DNA of 64,000 bases, taken from contig ONDM01000001.1 in assembly GCA_900316585.1 (NCBI GenBank), forward strand, positions 124,001 to 188,000, in the 5' to 3' direction. Both the position numbers and the translations under genes were made by a program. This DNA comes from an uncultured Prevotellaceae bacterium (GTDB lineage Bacteria; Bacteroidota; Bacteroidia; Bacteroidales; Bacteroidaceae). Shown in pieces: positions 9,566 through 16,839 of the stretch. Each line of letters opens with the position of its first letter. Positions within the stretch are counted from its first letter, which is position 1. The notes under the pieces were generated by a model. That model was not told the origin of the DNA. It saw nothing but the letters and a program-made list of their open reading frames with translations, and did no database searches.

Positions 9566-11074
9566 ATGAATGCTAAAATTTCAATGAATCCGAATCTGTT
9601 GGTTCATTTCTTAGGTAAAGAACCATCAGAATTCACTCGTGAAGATATCATCTATTATTGTCGTGAAAATGATATTAGTTTTATCAACTTTCATTATTGC
9701 GGTTGGGATGGAAAACTCAAAACGTTGAATTTCGTTATACATAATGAGGAACATTTAAGGTCCATTATGGAAGCAGGAGAACGCGTTGATGGTTCAAGTC
9801 TTTTCCCTTTCATAAAAGCTGGAAAATCTGATCTGTACGTAATTCCAAAATACCATACTGCTTTTGTTAATCCTCTAACGAATTATCCAAGCGTTGATTT
9901 GTTGTGTACTTTCATGGATCGCGAAGGAAATCCTTTTGAAAGTTCTCCTGAGCATATATTAAGAAAAGCGCATAAAGTCCTATTTAAAGAAACTGGATTG
10001 AAAATGCAGACTATGGGAGAATTGGAGTATTACATTATTGCAAAGGATGATGGTTTATATACGGTACAGGCTCAACGTGGATATCATGAAAGCTCCCCAT
10101 TCAATAAATTTACGGATTTTCGCATGGAAGCCATGCAGAAAATAGCTCAATGTGGAGGGTTAATCAAATATGGCCATTCTGAAGTAGGAAATTTCACGGA
10201 AGAAGGATATATATTTGAGCAAAACGAAATAGAGTTCCTGCCTACAGACATTGAAGATGCTGCAGATCAAATTGTAATTGCTAAATGGATTCTACGTCAG
10301 TTAGCTTATAAATATGGCGTAGAAGTAACATTTGCACCTAAAATCACAGTCGGTGAAGCTGGCTCAGGACTTCATGTACATTGCAGATTTACACGTAATG
10401 ACAAATCCATGATGACTCATGATGGAGAACTTACCGATGAATGTTTAAAAGCAATAGCTGGTTACATCGATGCAGGAACTTCGCTTCCTGCTTTTGGAAA
10501 TCCTCACCCACTGAGTTTTATGAGACTAGTACCTCATCAGGAAGCACCTACAAGTCTTTGCTGGTCATTCTCTAATCGAAGCGCATTAATACGCGTGCCA
10601 CTAGGATGGTTACAGAAAATGGATATGGCAAAACGAGTCAATCCATTAGAACAGGAAACAAATAATGATTATAGCAATAAACAAACTTTTGAATGGCGTG
10701 CATCTGACGGTTTTGCAAATACATATCTGCTGATGTCTGCCTTATGTTGTGCAGCCCTTCATGGTTTTAAGATGGAAGATGCGATAGATGTTGCCAAACG
10801 AACTTACATTGATCTTGGGGTGGATATTAATGACCCTCATAATGATAAAGTGAAAATGACGTTGGAACAACTTCCTGATAGCTGTTTGGCTGCTGCTAAA
10901 GAACTCGAGAAGGATCGGGATATTTATACGTATGGTGGTATATTCACAGATGAAATCATCGATTACACAATTAAATACCTTATTAGTTTTAATGATGAAG
11001 AACTTAGAGACACTTTAATGAAATCACCAGCAAAACTTAAGAAGATAGTTCTAGATAACATTGATAACGGGTAA
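9566..11074 (+). CDS. glnA: Glutamine synthetase (GlnA-like, about 500 residues)
   Basis: It makes glutamine from glutamate, ammonia and ATP in the cytoplasm. The N-terminal beta-grasp region contains FHYCGWDGKLKTLNF, and the catalytic domain contains MGELEYYI, GNFTEEGYIFEQNEIEF (metal-binding glutamates), GEAGSGLHVH (active-site His), and SFSNRSALIRVP (ATP/phosphate-binding arginines). The length of 502 residues suits the type I-like enzymes rather than the roughly 700-residue GSIII. The usual adenylylation tyrosine motif is not apparent near the C-terminus, so control is probably transcriptional or by feedback. It is monocistronic, followed by unusual palindromic repeats. Confidence 0.88.
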   Translation: MNAKISMNPNLLVHFLGKEPSEFTREDIIYYCRENDISFINFHYCGWDGKLKTLNFVIHNEEHLRSIMEAGERVDGSSLFPFIKAGKSDLYVIPKYHTAFVNPLTNYPSVDLLCTFMDREGNPFESSPEHILRKAHKVLFKETGLKMQTMGELEYYIIAKDDGLYTVQAQRGYHESSPFNKFTDFRMEAMQKIAQCGGLIKYGHSEVGNFTEEGYIFEQNEIEFLPTDIEDAADQIVIAKWILRQLAYKYGVEVTFAPKITVGEAGSGLHVHCRFTRNDKSMMTHDGELTDECLKAIAGYIDAGTSLPAFGNPHPLSFMRLVPHQEAPTSLCWSFSNRSALIRVPLGWLQKMDMAKRVNPLEQETNNDYSNKQTFEWRASDGFANTYLLMSALCCAALHGFKMEDAIDVAKRTYIDLGVDINDPHNDKVKMTLEQLPDSCLAAAKELEKDRDIYTYGGIFTDEIIDYTIKYLISFNDEELRDTLMKSPAKLKKIVLDNIDNG

Positions 11075-11115
11075 TATATATTATCACTATATTTAGTGAA
11101 TATCATTCCTTTTTG

Positions 11116-11199
11116 AAGATTACTAATCTTACACGCTTAAGATTAGTAATCTTAACTAAATAGGATTAGTAATCTTCAGGGGTTAAGACTACTAATCCT
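11116..11199. repeat. Two adjacent inverted repeats built from four copies of a 15-base palindrome
   Basis: Copies lie at 11116-11130 (AAGATTACTAATCTT), 11139-11153 (AAGATTAGTAATCTT), 11162-11176 (AGGATTAGTAATCTT) and 11185-11199 (AAGACTACTAATCCT). Copy 2 is the exact reverse complement of copy 1, giving a stem of about 16 bp with a 6-base loop. Copy 4 is the reverse complement of copy 3 with one mismatch. Each unit is itself nearly palindromic. The block lies between two convergent genes and could be a bidirectional terminator or a protein-binding array. Confidence 0.8.
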
Positions 11200-11245
11200 A
11201 TTTATGTACTTAAATTTAGATCTAAGCTAAAGATTATATCATACT

Positions 11246-12103
11246 TCATTGTTCATCCATCAAAACGGGTTTGATGTTCTTGAATTCAACCGTTGTACAA
11301 TAAAGTACGATGTCTGACAGATCTATTCGGAATATTCCCGGCTCAGATAACCCTAAACTAAATTCAGAACGTATCCATGAATAACGATGCACATGTGCCT
11401 CAAGTAGCATCAGACCTTTTGCACAAATATCCATTTCTGCATATTGAGTCTTTAAATGAAACTTGCAGACATTTGAACGACTCATGGAAAATCTGGTCAT
11501 AACGGCATCATGATAAACTTCCTCGTTACATGCAAAATCTTCCGTATAATCACTAACTTTAGATATAGTCTTTAGCCATTCATGCATGCCTGGAATAGAA
11601 TCAATGCAATTCCAATCTAGAGCCATACCCAAATTTACCTGATTAGCAAAATCAAAATTTTTATTGTCCTCCAAGAAATTCTTAAAAAGTTCATCGAGCT
11701 TATCTGCATCTTCATTTTCAAGTATTTCTCCAGAATGGCCCTTTGTCCAATCAAAATTAGGAATGGCTTCTGTCAAATCGTCAGTAGAAATAATCGGGTC
11801 GATTTCAGGATCCATAATATAATTTATATCTAAGTCACAGTAATAGACTTTTCGACCTTTTCCTGACCAGTCTTCTCCTAAAACGGGTTTAGAGGCAAAT
11901 GATCCTTCCATGACAATGCCTGTGACACCATTCCCTACTTTAACCATGAAAAAACGGTCACCTACCTGAGCCTTTTTATAATCCCAAACACTCCAATTTG
12001 CTTCAACAAAATTTTGATGCTTCTTCCAAAAATGCCAAAGATCAGTGCGAACACTGGAAATCTCTGGATTCCATTTTAAAATGAATGTCTTTTGTTTTCT
12101 CAT
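11246..12103 (-). CDS. Hypothetical protein with possible PUA/EVE-like N-terminal domain
   Basis: The frame is open from 12295, but the first sensible start is the ATG at 12103 (MRKQKTFILKWNPEIS), giving 285 residues; the upstream codons are AT-rich and look non-coding. Residues 5-100 (FILKWNPEISS, GDRFFMVKVGNGVTGIVMEG) resemble the beta-barrel core of PUA-like or EVE-type domains, which bind modified bases or RNA; this is a weak impression. The rest is acidic and helical, followed by a beta-rich end. No signal peptide. The gene converges on glnA and diverges from the small heat-shock genes. Confidence 0.6.
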   Translation of the reverse strand: MRKQKTFILKWNPEISSVRTDLWHFWKKHQNFVEANWSVWDYKKAQVGDRFFMVKVGNGVTGIVMEGSFASKPVLGEDWSGKGRKVYYCDLDINYIMDPEIDPIISTDDLTEAIPNFDWTKGHSGEILENEDADKLDELFKNFLEDNKNFDFANQVNLGMALDWNCIDSIPGMHEWLKTISKVSDYTEDFACNEEVYHDAVMTRFSMSRSNVCKFHLKTQYAEMDICAKGLMLLEAHVHRYSWIRSEFSLGLSEPGIFRIDLSDIVLYCTTVEFKNIKPVLMDEQ

Positions 12104-12278
12104 AGCACAGATTAAATTATTTGTCTTAGCAAAAATAATAAATTCTAGATAAAACAACAAACGCCTATTTAAATTAAATAAGGAATAAAAGGATGTCTTT
12201 TTGTCAGCAATGTTTAAATTAATTAAGATTAGTGGAAATTTTGACAAGTTTTGTAAATTTTTTGGCAGAAATTCCGTT

Positions 12279-12294
12279 TGGCATAAAACTTGCA
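12279..12294 (+). promoter_or_regulatory. Sigma-54-like (-24/-12) promoter of the first small heat-shock gene
   Basis: TGGCAT-AAAAC-TTGCA matches the sigma-54 consensus TGGCAC-N5-TTGCA, with GG at 12280-12281 and GC at 12292-12293, ten bases apart. The element lies 88 bases before the ATG at 12382, the same distance as the second copy at 12994. No TAnnTTTG element was found in this leader. Confidence 0.65.
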
Positions 12295-12381
12295 AATTAA
12301 TAGGCGAAGTTCGAAATCAAGAACGATGGAGAACTCCAAAACTAGATAAAGAACTAAAAATATAAATAGGAGGTAAAAATT

Positions 12382-12816
12382 ATGTTATTAGCACGTAGAA
12401 ACAACAATTTAAATTGGATGACAAATTTCTTTGATGATTTCTTCGATGACAGCTGGATGGCAAGAATGAACTCCACTGCACCTGCAGTAAATGTGAAGGA
12501 AGATGCAAACAAGTATATAATGGAAATAGCAGTTCCTGGTCTTAAGAAGGAATTCTGCAGAGTAGGACTGAATGCTGATGGTAATCTGGAAGTTAAGCTT
12601 GAAAACAAGTGTGAACACAAGGATGAAGATAAGCATGAACATTATTTGCGTCGGGAATTCAACTACACCAATTATGAGCAGACTTATACCCTACCTGATA
12701 ATGTAGATAAGGATAAAATCAGTGCGAAAGTCAACGATGGTGTGCTCATGATTGATATGCCAAAGATGTCTAAACAGGAAGAGAAGAAAATAGAACATAA
12801 GATTGAAGTAGGTTAA
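12382..12816 (+). CDS. Small heat-shock protein (Hsp20/alpha-crystallin family), copy 1
   Basis: The 144-residue protein has a short N-terminal arm (FFDDFFDDSWMARMN) and an alpha-crystallin domain from about residue 35: APAVNVKEDANKYIMEIAVPGLKK, DGNLEVKLE, LRREFNYTNYEQTYTLPDNVD, ISAKVNDGVLMIDMPK. Hsp20 proteins are ATP-independent holdases that bind unfolding proteins. An unusually strong Shine-Dalgarno (AGGAGGT at 12368-12374) precedes the ATG. A paralogue follows, and each copy has its own sigma-54-like promoter and terminator, so they are separate but co-regulated units. Confidence 0.93.
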   Translation: MLLARRNNNLNWMTNFFDDFFDDSWMARMNSTAPAVNVKEDANKYIMEIAVPGLKKEFCRVGLNADGNLEVKLENKCEHKDEDKHEHYLRREFNYTNYEQTYTLPDNVDKDKISAKVNDGVLMIDMPKMSKQEEKKIEHKIEVG

Positions 12817-12835
12817 TAACCACATCTTTTAAATT

Positions 12836-12880
12836 AGAAGAGAGGATGCATTCTTAGAGGTGCATCCTCTCTTCTTTTTA
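12836..12880 (+). terminator. Strong Rho-independent terminator after Hsp20 copy 1
   Basis: AGAAGAGAGGATGCA (12836-12850) pairs perfectly over 15 bp with TGCATCCTCTCTTCT (12861-12875), followed by TTTTAT. Confidence 0.85.
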
Positions 12881-12902
12881 TCTTCACAACGGATTTTAAT
12901 GG

Positions 12903-12916
12903 CATGATAGATCATG
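12903..12916. promoter_or_regulatory. Dyad upstream of the second sigma-54-like promoter
   Basis: CATGATAGATCATG is a perfect 6+2+6 dyad centred about 110 bases upstream of the predicted start, the usual place for an upstream activator site of a sigma-54 enhancer-binding protein. Three GTCA(T/G) repeats 11 bases apart (12956, 12967, 12978) lie closer in. Confidence 0.35.
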
Positions 12917-12993
12917 GCAGAAAAGTTTAAAAAAATTAAGTTTTGATGCCAATCCGTCATATTCCTGTCATAAAAATGTCAGTTTTTTTTCAT

Positions 12994-13009
12994 CGGCATG
13001 CCACTTGCA
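12994..13009 (+). promoter_or_regulatory. Sigma-54-like (-24/-12) promoter of the second small heat-shock gene
   Basis: CGGCAT-GCCAC-TTGCA keeps the invariant GG (12995-12996) and GC (13007-13008) ten bases apart. It lies 88 bases before the ATG at 13097. The following ATAG.GAAGTTC is shared with the first leader. Confidence 0.62.
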
Positions 13010-13096
13010 TTATTTATAGCGAAGTTCATAAATTAATTAGTAATGAATTTTAATAAAAGATATTAACTAAAAAAATAAATATAGGAGGAACGACTT

Positions 13097-13528
13097 ATGT
13101 TGATAGTACGCAAAAACAATGACAACTGGATGTCAAACTTGTTTAATGATTTCGTAGAAGACAGATATATGCCAAGAATGAATGCTACAGCACCAGCTGT
13201 TAACATTAAGGAAAATAAAGAGAGGTATGAGATGGAAATTGCTGCTCCTGGCTTGAAAAAAGAGGATTGGATCATCAGTCTTGATGAAGACGGTAATCTC
13301 GATGTCAAAATGGAGAAAAAGCAAGAGCATAAAGAGGAAGATGCAAAACAAGTTTACTTGCGTAGAGAATTTAATTACACCAGCTATGAGCAGACATACA
13401 CTCTTCCTGACGATGTAAATAAGGAAAAAATCTCAGCTAAGGTGGTTGATGGTGTACTCCACATTGAGTTACCAAAGAAAACACAAGAAGATGAATTGAA
13501 AAAGCAACGTAATATTGCAATCGACTAA
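13097..13528 (+). CDS. Small heat-shock protein (Hsp20/alpha-crystallin family), copy 2
   Basis: The 143-residue paralogue of the preceding gene has the same layout: short arm, then alpha-crystallin domain (APAVNIKENKERYEMEIAAPGLKK, DGNLDVKME, LRREFNYTSYEQTYTLPDDVN, ISAKVVDGVLHIELPK). The lysine- and glutamate-rich linker around residues 74-88 and the C-terminal tail differ most between the copies. A strong Shine-Dalgarno (AGGAGG at 13083-13088) precedes the start. Small heat-shock proteins often form mixed oligomers, so the two may work together as IbpA/IbpB do in Escherichia coli; that is inference. Confidence 0.93.
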   Translation: MLIVRKNNDNWMSNLFNDFVEDRYMPRMNATAPAVNIKENKERYEMEIAAPGLKKEDWIISLDEDGNLDVKMEKKQEHKEEDAKQVYLRREFNYTSYEQTYTLPDDVNKEKISAKVVDGVLHIELPKKTQEDELKKQRNIAID

Positions 13529-13546
13529 ATTATATATACTTCTTTA

Positions 13547-13582
13547 AATAAAGGCGGACTAAATAGTTCGCCTTTATTATTA
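13547..13582 (+). terminator. Rho-independent terminator after Hsp20 copy 2
   Basis: AATAAAGGCG (13547-13556) pairs with CGCCTTTATT (13569-13578), extended inward by GACT/AGTT, with A/T-rich sequence on both sides. Confidence 0.75.
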
Positions 13583-13715
13583 TTTGTATTTGAGACTCGA
13601 AATAGTAGAACTTTATTAATTTAAAACCTAGTTTCTCCGAAGGTCAAATTCGAAAATGTAAAAAGTTTCATGTGAAATTTTTTTAGATAATTACGTTACA
13701 TTCCATAAAAATATC

Positions 13716-13723
13716 TAATTTTG
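13716..13723 (+). promoter_or_regulatory. -7 element of the thioesterase gene
   Basis: TAATTTTG matches TAnnTTTG and lies 25 bases before the ATG at 13749. Confidence 0.45.
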
Positions 13724-13748
13724 AGCCTTAGAACAAAATAGTAATAAA

Positions 13749-14195
13749 ATGGATGTAGAAAATATTAAATTCCAGCATGAGATGCCAGCGCAACTTCGCT
13801 TCTCTGATGTAGATCAGTTCGGGCATGTAAATAATTCAGTCTATTTTTCTTTGTTTGATACCTGCAAAACAATATATATATTTGATGCACTAGGACAAGA
13901 AACATTCAAGGACGTTGGAATTGTGGTGGCGCACATTAATGCAGATTTTATAGCTCCTATTTACTATCCAGATGAGATAGTAATTCAGACAGCAGTCCAG
14001 CATATCGGTACGAAAAGCTTTACCCTCTATCAACGGGTAATTAATAATAGAACCAAGGAGGTCAAATGCGTTTGTCAAACTGTTATGGTAACTTTCGATT
14101 TAAAGAACAACAAGTCTATAGAAATTGATCAGAAATTCAAGGTTCGTCTAGCAGAATTCGACAAGAATCCAGACCTTCTAAAGAATGAAAAATAG
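13749..14195 (+). CDS. Acyl-CoA thioesterase, 4HBT/YbgC-like hot-dog fold
   Basis: The 148-residue protein carries the hot-dog thioesterase signature RFSDVDQFGHVNNSVY near residues 17-32; the Asp at about 21 is the likely catalytic residue of the YbgC/4-hydroxybenzoyl-CoA type. The central strands (IVVAHINADFIAPIYYPDEIVIQT) follow the family pattern. No signal peptide, so it is cytoplasmic. The substrate is not predictable. The glutathione peroxidase gene follows after 66 bases on the same strand. Confidence 0.82.
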   Translation: MDVENIKFQHEMPAQLRFSDVDQFGHVNNSVYFSLFDTCKTIYIFDALGQETFKDVGIVVAHINADFIAPIYYPDEIVIQTAVQHIGTKSFTLYQRVINNRTKEVKCVCQTVMVTFDLKNNKSIEIDQKFKVRLAEFDKNPDLLKNEK

Positions 14196-14261
14196 TAGTA
14201 AATTCATACTCTAACATCGTTTGTTTCATTTTATATATTATAATGACTGAAATTATCAAAT

Positions 14262-14810
14262 ATGGCAAAAGTTTACGATTTTAAATTACTAGACAAAAAG
14301 AAAAACGAAGTCAGTCTGGCAGATTACAAAGGCAAGGTACTTCTTATAGTCAATACAGCTACAGCCTGCGGATTCACGCCTCAATATGAGGAATTAGAAG
14401 CTATTTATTACAGTTTGAAAGACCATGATTTCACGATTCTGGATATTCCTTGCAATCAGTTTGGACACCAGACTCCTGGCACCGATGAAGAAATCACTGA
14501 ATTTTGCTCTTTACACTTTGGCGTGGATTTTCCTCAATTCAAGAAATCTGATGTGAACGGAGAAGCAGAACTTCCTCTTTACACTTGGTTGAAGAGTGAA
14601 AAAGGTTTTGAGGGATTTGATGAAGACAATAAACTCACCCCTCTTTTAGTGGATATGTTTAATAAGAATTTTCCTGGATGGGAAAAGACTCCAGACATTA
14701 AATGGAATTTTACTAAATTCTTGATAAACAAAGAGGGCGATGTGGTTGCCAGATTTGAACCTACAAAAGACATGAAGGTTGTAGAAGAAGAAATCAAGAA
14801 ATTGCTCTAA
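14262..14810 (+). CDS. Glutathione peroxidase family protein (probably thioredoxin-dependent)
   Basis: The 182-residue protein has a thioredoxin-like fold with the peroxidatic Cys36 (NTATACGFTPQY), the CNQFG block (Cys64, Gln66) and Trp148-Asn149 (KWNFTKFLI), which complete the catalytic tetrad. Cys82 (FCSLHFGVDFP) sits where plant and bacterial two-Cys enzymes have the resolving cysteine, so thioredoxin rather than glutathione is the likely reductant. It reduces hydrogen peroxide and organic peroxides in the cytoplasm. A terminator follows. Confidence 0.9.
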   Translation: MAKVYDFKLLDKKKNEVSLADYKGKVLLIVNTATACGFTPQYEELEAIYYSLKDHDFTILDIPCNQFGHQTPGTDEEITEFCSLHFGVDFPQFKKSDVNGEAELPLYTWLKSEKGFEGFDEDNKLTPLLVDMFNKNFPGWEKTPDIKWNFTKFLINKEGDVVARFEPTKDMKVVEEEIKKLL

Positions 14811-14830
14811 GGCTAGAATCTAAGGAAACA

Positions 14831-14866
14831 GAAACGGGGAGCTGCATTTGGTTTCCCGTTTTTTCG
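14831..14866 (+). terminator. Rho-independent terminator after the peroxidase
   Basis: AAACGGG (14832-14838) pairs with CCCGTTT (14855-14861), followed by more T residues. Confidence 0.65.
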
Positions 14867-14880
14867 TTTTTACCATTCAC

Positions 14881-14910
14881 TTTGATTTAAGGATAAATAG
14901 TGTAACTTTG
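14881..14910 (+). promoter_or_regulatory. Promoter giving a leaderless polymerase mRNA
   Basis: TTTG (14881-14884) and TAACTTTG (14903-14910) are 18 bases apart, matching -33/-7. The ATG at 14915 starts four bases after the -7 element, so the transcript should begin at or next to the start codon. I see no LexA-like palindrome. Confidence 0.6.
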
Positions 14911-14914
14911 CACT

Positions 14915-16423
14915 ATGGAACTGCCAAAGAATCACTCATACATAGCTATAGACCTCAAATCGTTCTATGCGTCAGTGGAATGTGTGTCAAGAGGATTAGA
15001 CCCCTTGACAACAAATCTTGTCGTAGCAGATCCAACCAGAACAGAGAAAACCATTTGCCTTGCTGTCTCTCCATCATTGAAGGCATATGGAATCCCAGGA
15101 AGAGCCAGATTATTTGAAGTCGTACAACGCATTAAAGATGTGAATATTACACGGAAGTATAGTATTCCTGAATTCAAATTTAAAGGGAAATCGGTTTCAG
15201 ATATTGAATTGAAACAACATCCAGATTGGGAAATAGATTTCATTACTGCCCCACCTCGAATGGCTCATTATATCCAAGTTAGTACAGCCATCTATCAAGT
15301 TTATTTGAAATACATTGCCCCAGAAGATATTCATGTCTATTCTATCGACGAAGTTTTCATCGATGCCACGAACTACCTCGGTAGCTACAAAATAACACCA
15401 CGTGAACTAGCCATGAAATTGATTCGGGAAGTATTAAGTAAGACAGGTATTACCGCAACGGCTGGAATCGGTACTAATTTATATCTGAGTAAGGTAGCTA
15501 TGGATATTGTAGCCAAACATGTTCCAGCAGATAAAGATGGAGTGAGAATAGCTGAACTAGATGAAATGGATTATAGGCAAAAGCTATGGAACCATCAACC
15601 ATTGACTGATTTTTGGCGTGTAGGAAGAGGGATAGCAGAAAAACTGAAGATCTACGGCATCGATACCATGGGAAAACTGGCAAGGCTTTCATTACGAAAT
15701 GAAGATTTCCTTTATAATCTATTTGGTGTCAATGCAGAATTGTTGATTGATCATGCATGGGGTTGGGAACCATGTACCATGGAATACATCAAAGCTTATA
15801 GACCGGAGAGTAATTCTATTAGTTCTGGACAGGTTCTTCAATGCCCTTACGATTTCACAAAAGCTAAAATAGTAGTCAGAGAAATGGCTGAAAGTATTGC
15901 TTTAGATATGGTGGCGAAACACATTGTAACTGACCAACTTGTATTAACTATCGGTTATGACATCGAAAGTCTTTCTAACCCCAAAACGGAATACGATGGA
16001 GACGTAACAGTCGACTGGTATGGAAGAAAAGTTCCCAAGCATGCTCATGGCACTGTCAATTTGGGAAAAGCCACCTCATCTGCAAAGTTAATCACTGGAG
16101 CAGTTATGAAACTATACGACAACATTGTGAATAAAAATTTACTGATTCGTAGGATTAACCTTACCGTAAACCATATAGTTGATGAAAATGCCATCAAAGA
16201 TAGTAACCCTGCTGTTCAGCTAGATTTGTTTACGGATTATGATGCCCTGAAAGAAAAGCAGGAAAAGGAAAAAGAAGAGTTGAAGAAAGAACGTAGAATT
16301 CAAGAGACTCTTATTGATATAAAAAAGAAATACGGTAAGAACTCCATTTTAAAAGGATTGAATTTTGAAGAAGGGGCTACTGCGAAAGAAAGAAACAAGC
16401 AAATTGGAGGGCACAAAGCATGA
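14915..16423 (+). CDS. Y-family DNA polymerase (UmuC/UvrX-like)
   Basis: The 502-residue protein begins with the palm motif AIDLKSFYASVEC (Asp13) and has the second catalytic motif YSIDEVFID (Asp145, Glu146). The region TATAGIGTNLYLSKVAMDIVAKH is the conserved Y-family block near the thumb. QLDLF at 435-439 is a canonical sliding-clamp-binding peptide, followed by a lysine/glutamate-rich helical tail. The segment around residues 80-110 is longer than in DinB and resembles UvrX/YqjW of Bacillus. The stop overlaps the next start (ATGA), so it is translationally coupled to a YolD-like protein. The role is translesion synthesis and damage-induced mutagenesis. Confidence 0.88.
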   Translation: MELPKNHSYIAIDLKSFYASVECVSRGLDPLTTNLVVADPTRTEKTICLAVSPSLKAYGIPGRARLFEVVQRIKDVNITRKYSIPEFKFKGKSVSDIELKQHPDWEIDFITAPPRMAHYIQVSTAIYQVYLKYIAPEDIHVYSIDEVFIDATNYLGSYKITPRELAMKLIREVLSKTGITATAGIGTNLYLSKVAMDIVAKHVPADKDGVRIAELDEMDYRQKLWNHQPLTDFWRVGRGIAEKLKIYGIDTMGKLARLSLRNEDFLYNLFGVNAELLIDHAWGWEPCTMEYIKAYRPESNSISSGQVLQCPYDFTKAKIVVREMAESIALDMVAKHIVTDQLVLTIGYDIESLSNPKTEYDGDVTVDWYGRKVPKHAHGTVNLGKATSSAKLITGAVMKLYDNIVNKNLLIRRINLTVNHIVDENAIKDSNPAVQLDLFTDYDALKEKQEKEKEELKKERRIQETLIDIKKKYGKNSILKGLNFEEGATAKERNKQIGGHKA

Positions 16424-16839
16424 AAGATAATTATGAAGACATTATCCATCTACCCCATCCCATTTCCGGAAAGCATCCTCAGATGTCCATGGAAAACAGG
16501 GCGGCTCAGTTTGCTCCATTTGCAGCATTAACAGGGTTTCATGCTTCCATAGAAGAAGCTGCCAGATATACGGATAATCAGGTAGAATTGGACGAAAGCA
16601 GATATCTAATCCTAAATCGAAAAATCCACATTCTTATCGCTCATCTTTCTGAAAAACCTCAGGTATCCATTAGTTATTTTGTCCAAGACAGCAATAAAGA
16701 AGGTGGATTTTATAAAGTCATAGCTGGAGCAGTCAAAAGCATAGATGATTACAAGCATGAAATCATTATGTCCGACGGCTTTTGTATCCCATTGAAGGAC
16801 ATCATTGAAATTGAAGGGGAACTATTTGATAATCTCTGA
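16420..16839 (+). CDS. YolD-like protein, partner of the Y-family polymerase
   Basis: The 139-residue protein has the YolD-type opening (HPISGKHPQMSMENRAAQFAPF near residues 13-34) and a beta-rich C-terminal half ending in GDxI-like sequence (PLKDIIEIEG). YolD proteins are encoded next to UmuC-like polymerases and have been proposed to replace UmuD; no LexA/UmuD peptidase motif is present here. The 4-base overlap with the polymerase gene supports a joint role. Its stop abuts the stop of the receptor gene on the other strand with no base between. Confidence 0.75.
   Translation: MKDNYEDIIHLPHPISGKHPQMSMENRAAQFAPFAALTGFHASIEEAARYTDNQVELDESRYLILNRKIHILIAHLSEKPQVSISYFVQDSNKEGGFYKVIAGAVKSIDDYKHEIIMSDGFCIPLKDIIEIEGELFDNL

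Noticed and set aside
11105-11205. CRISPR array
   Set aside because: The units are only about 15 bases, palindromic and in alternating orientation with 8-base gaps; no cas genes are near.
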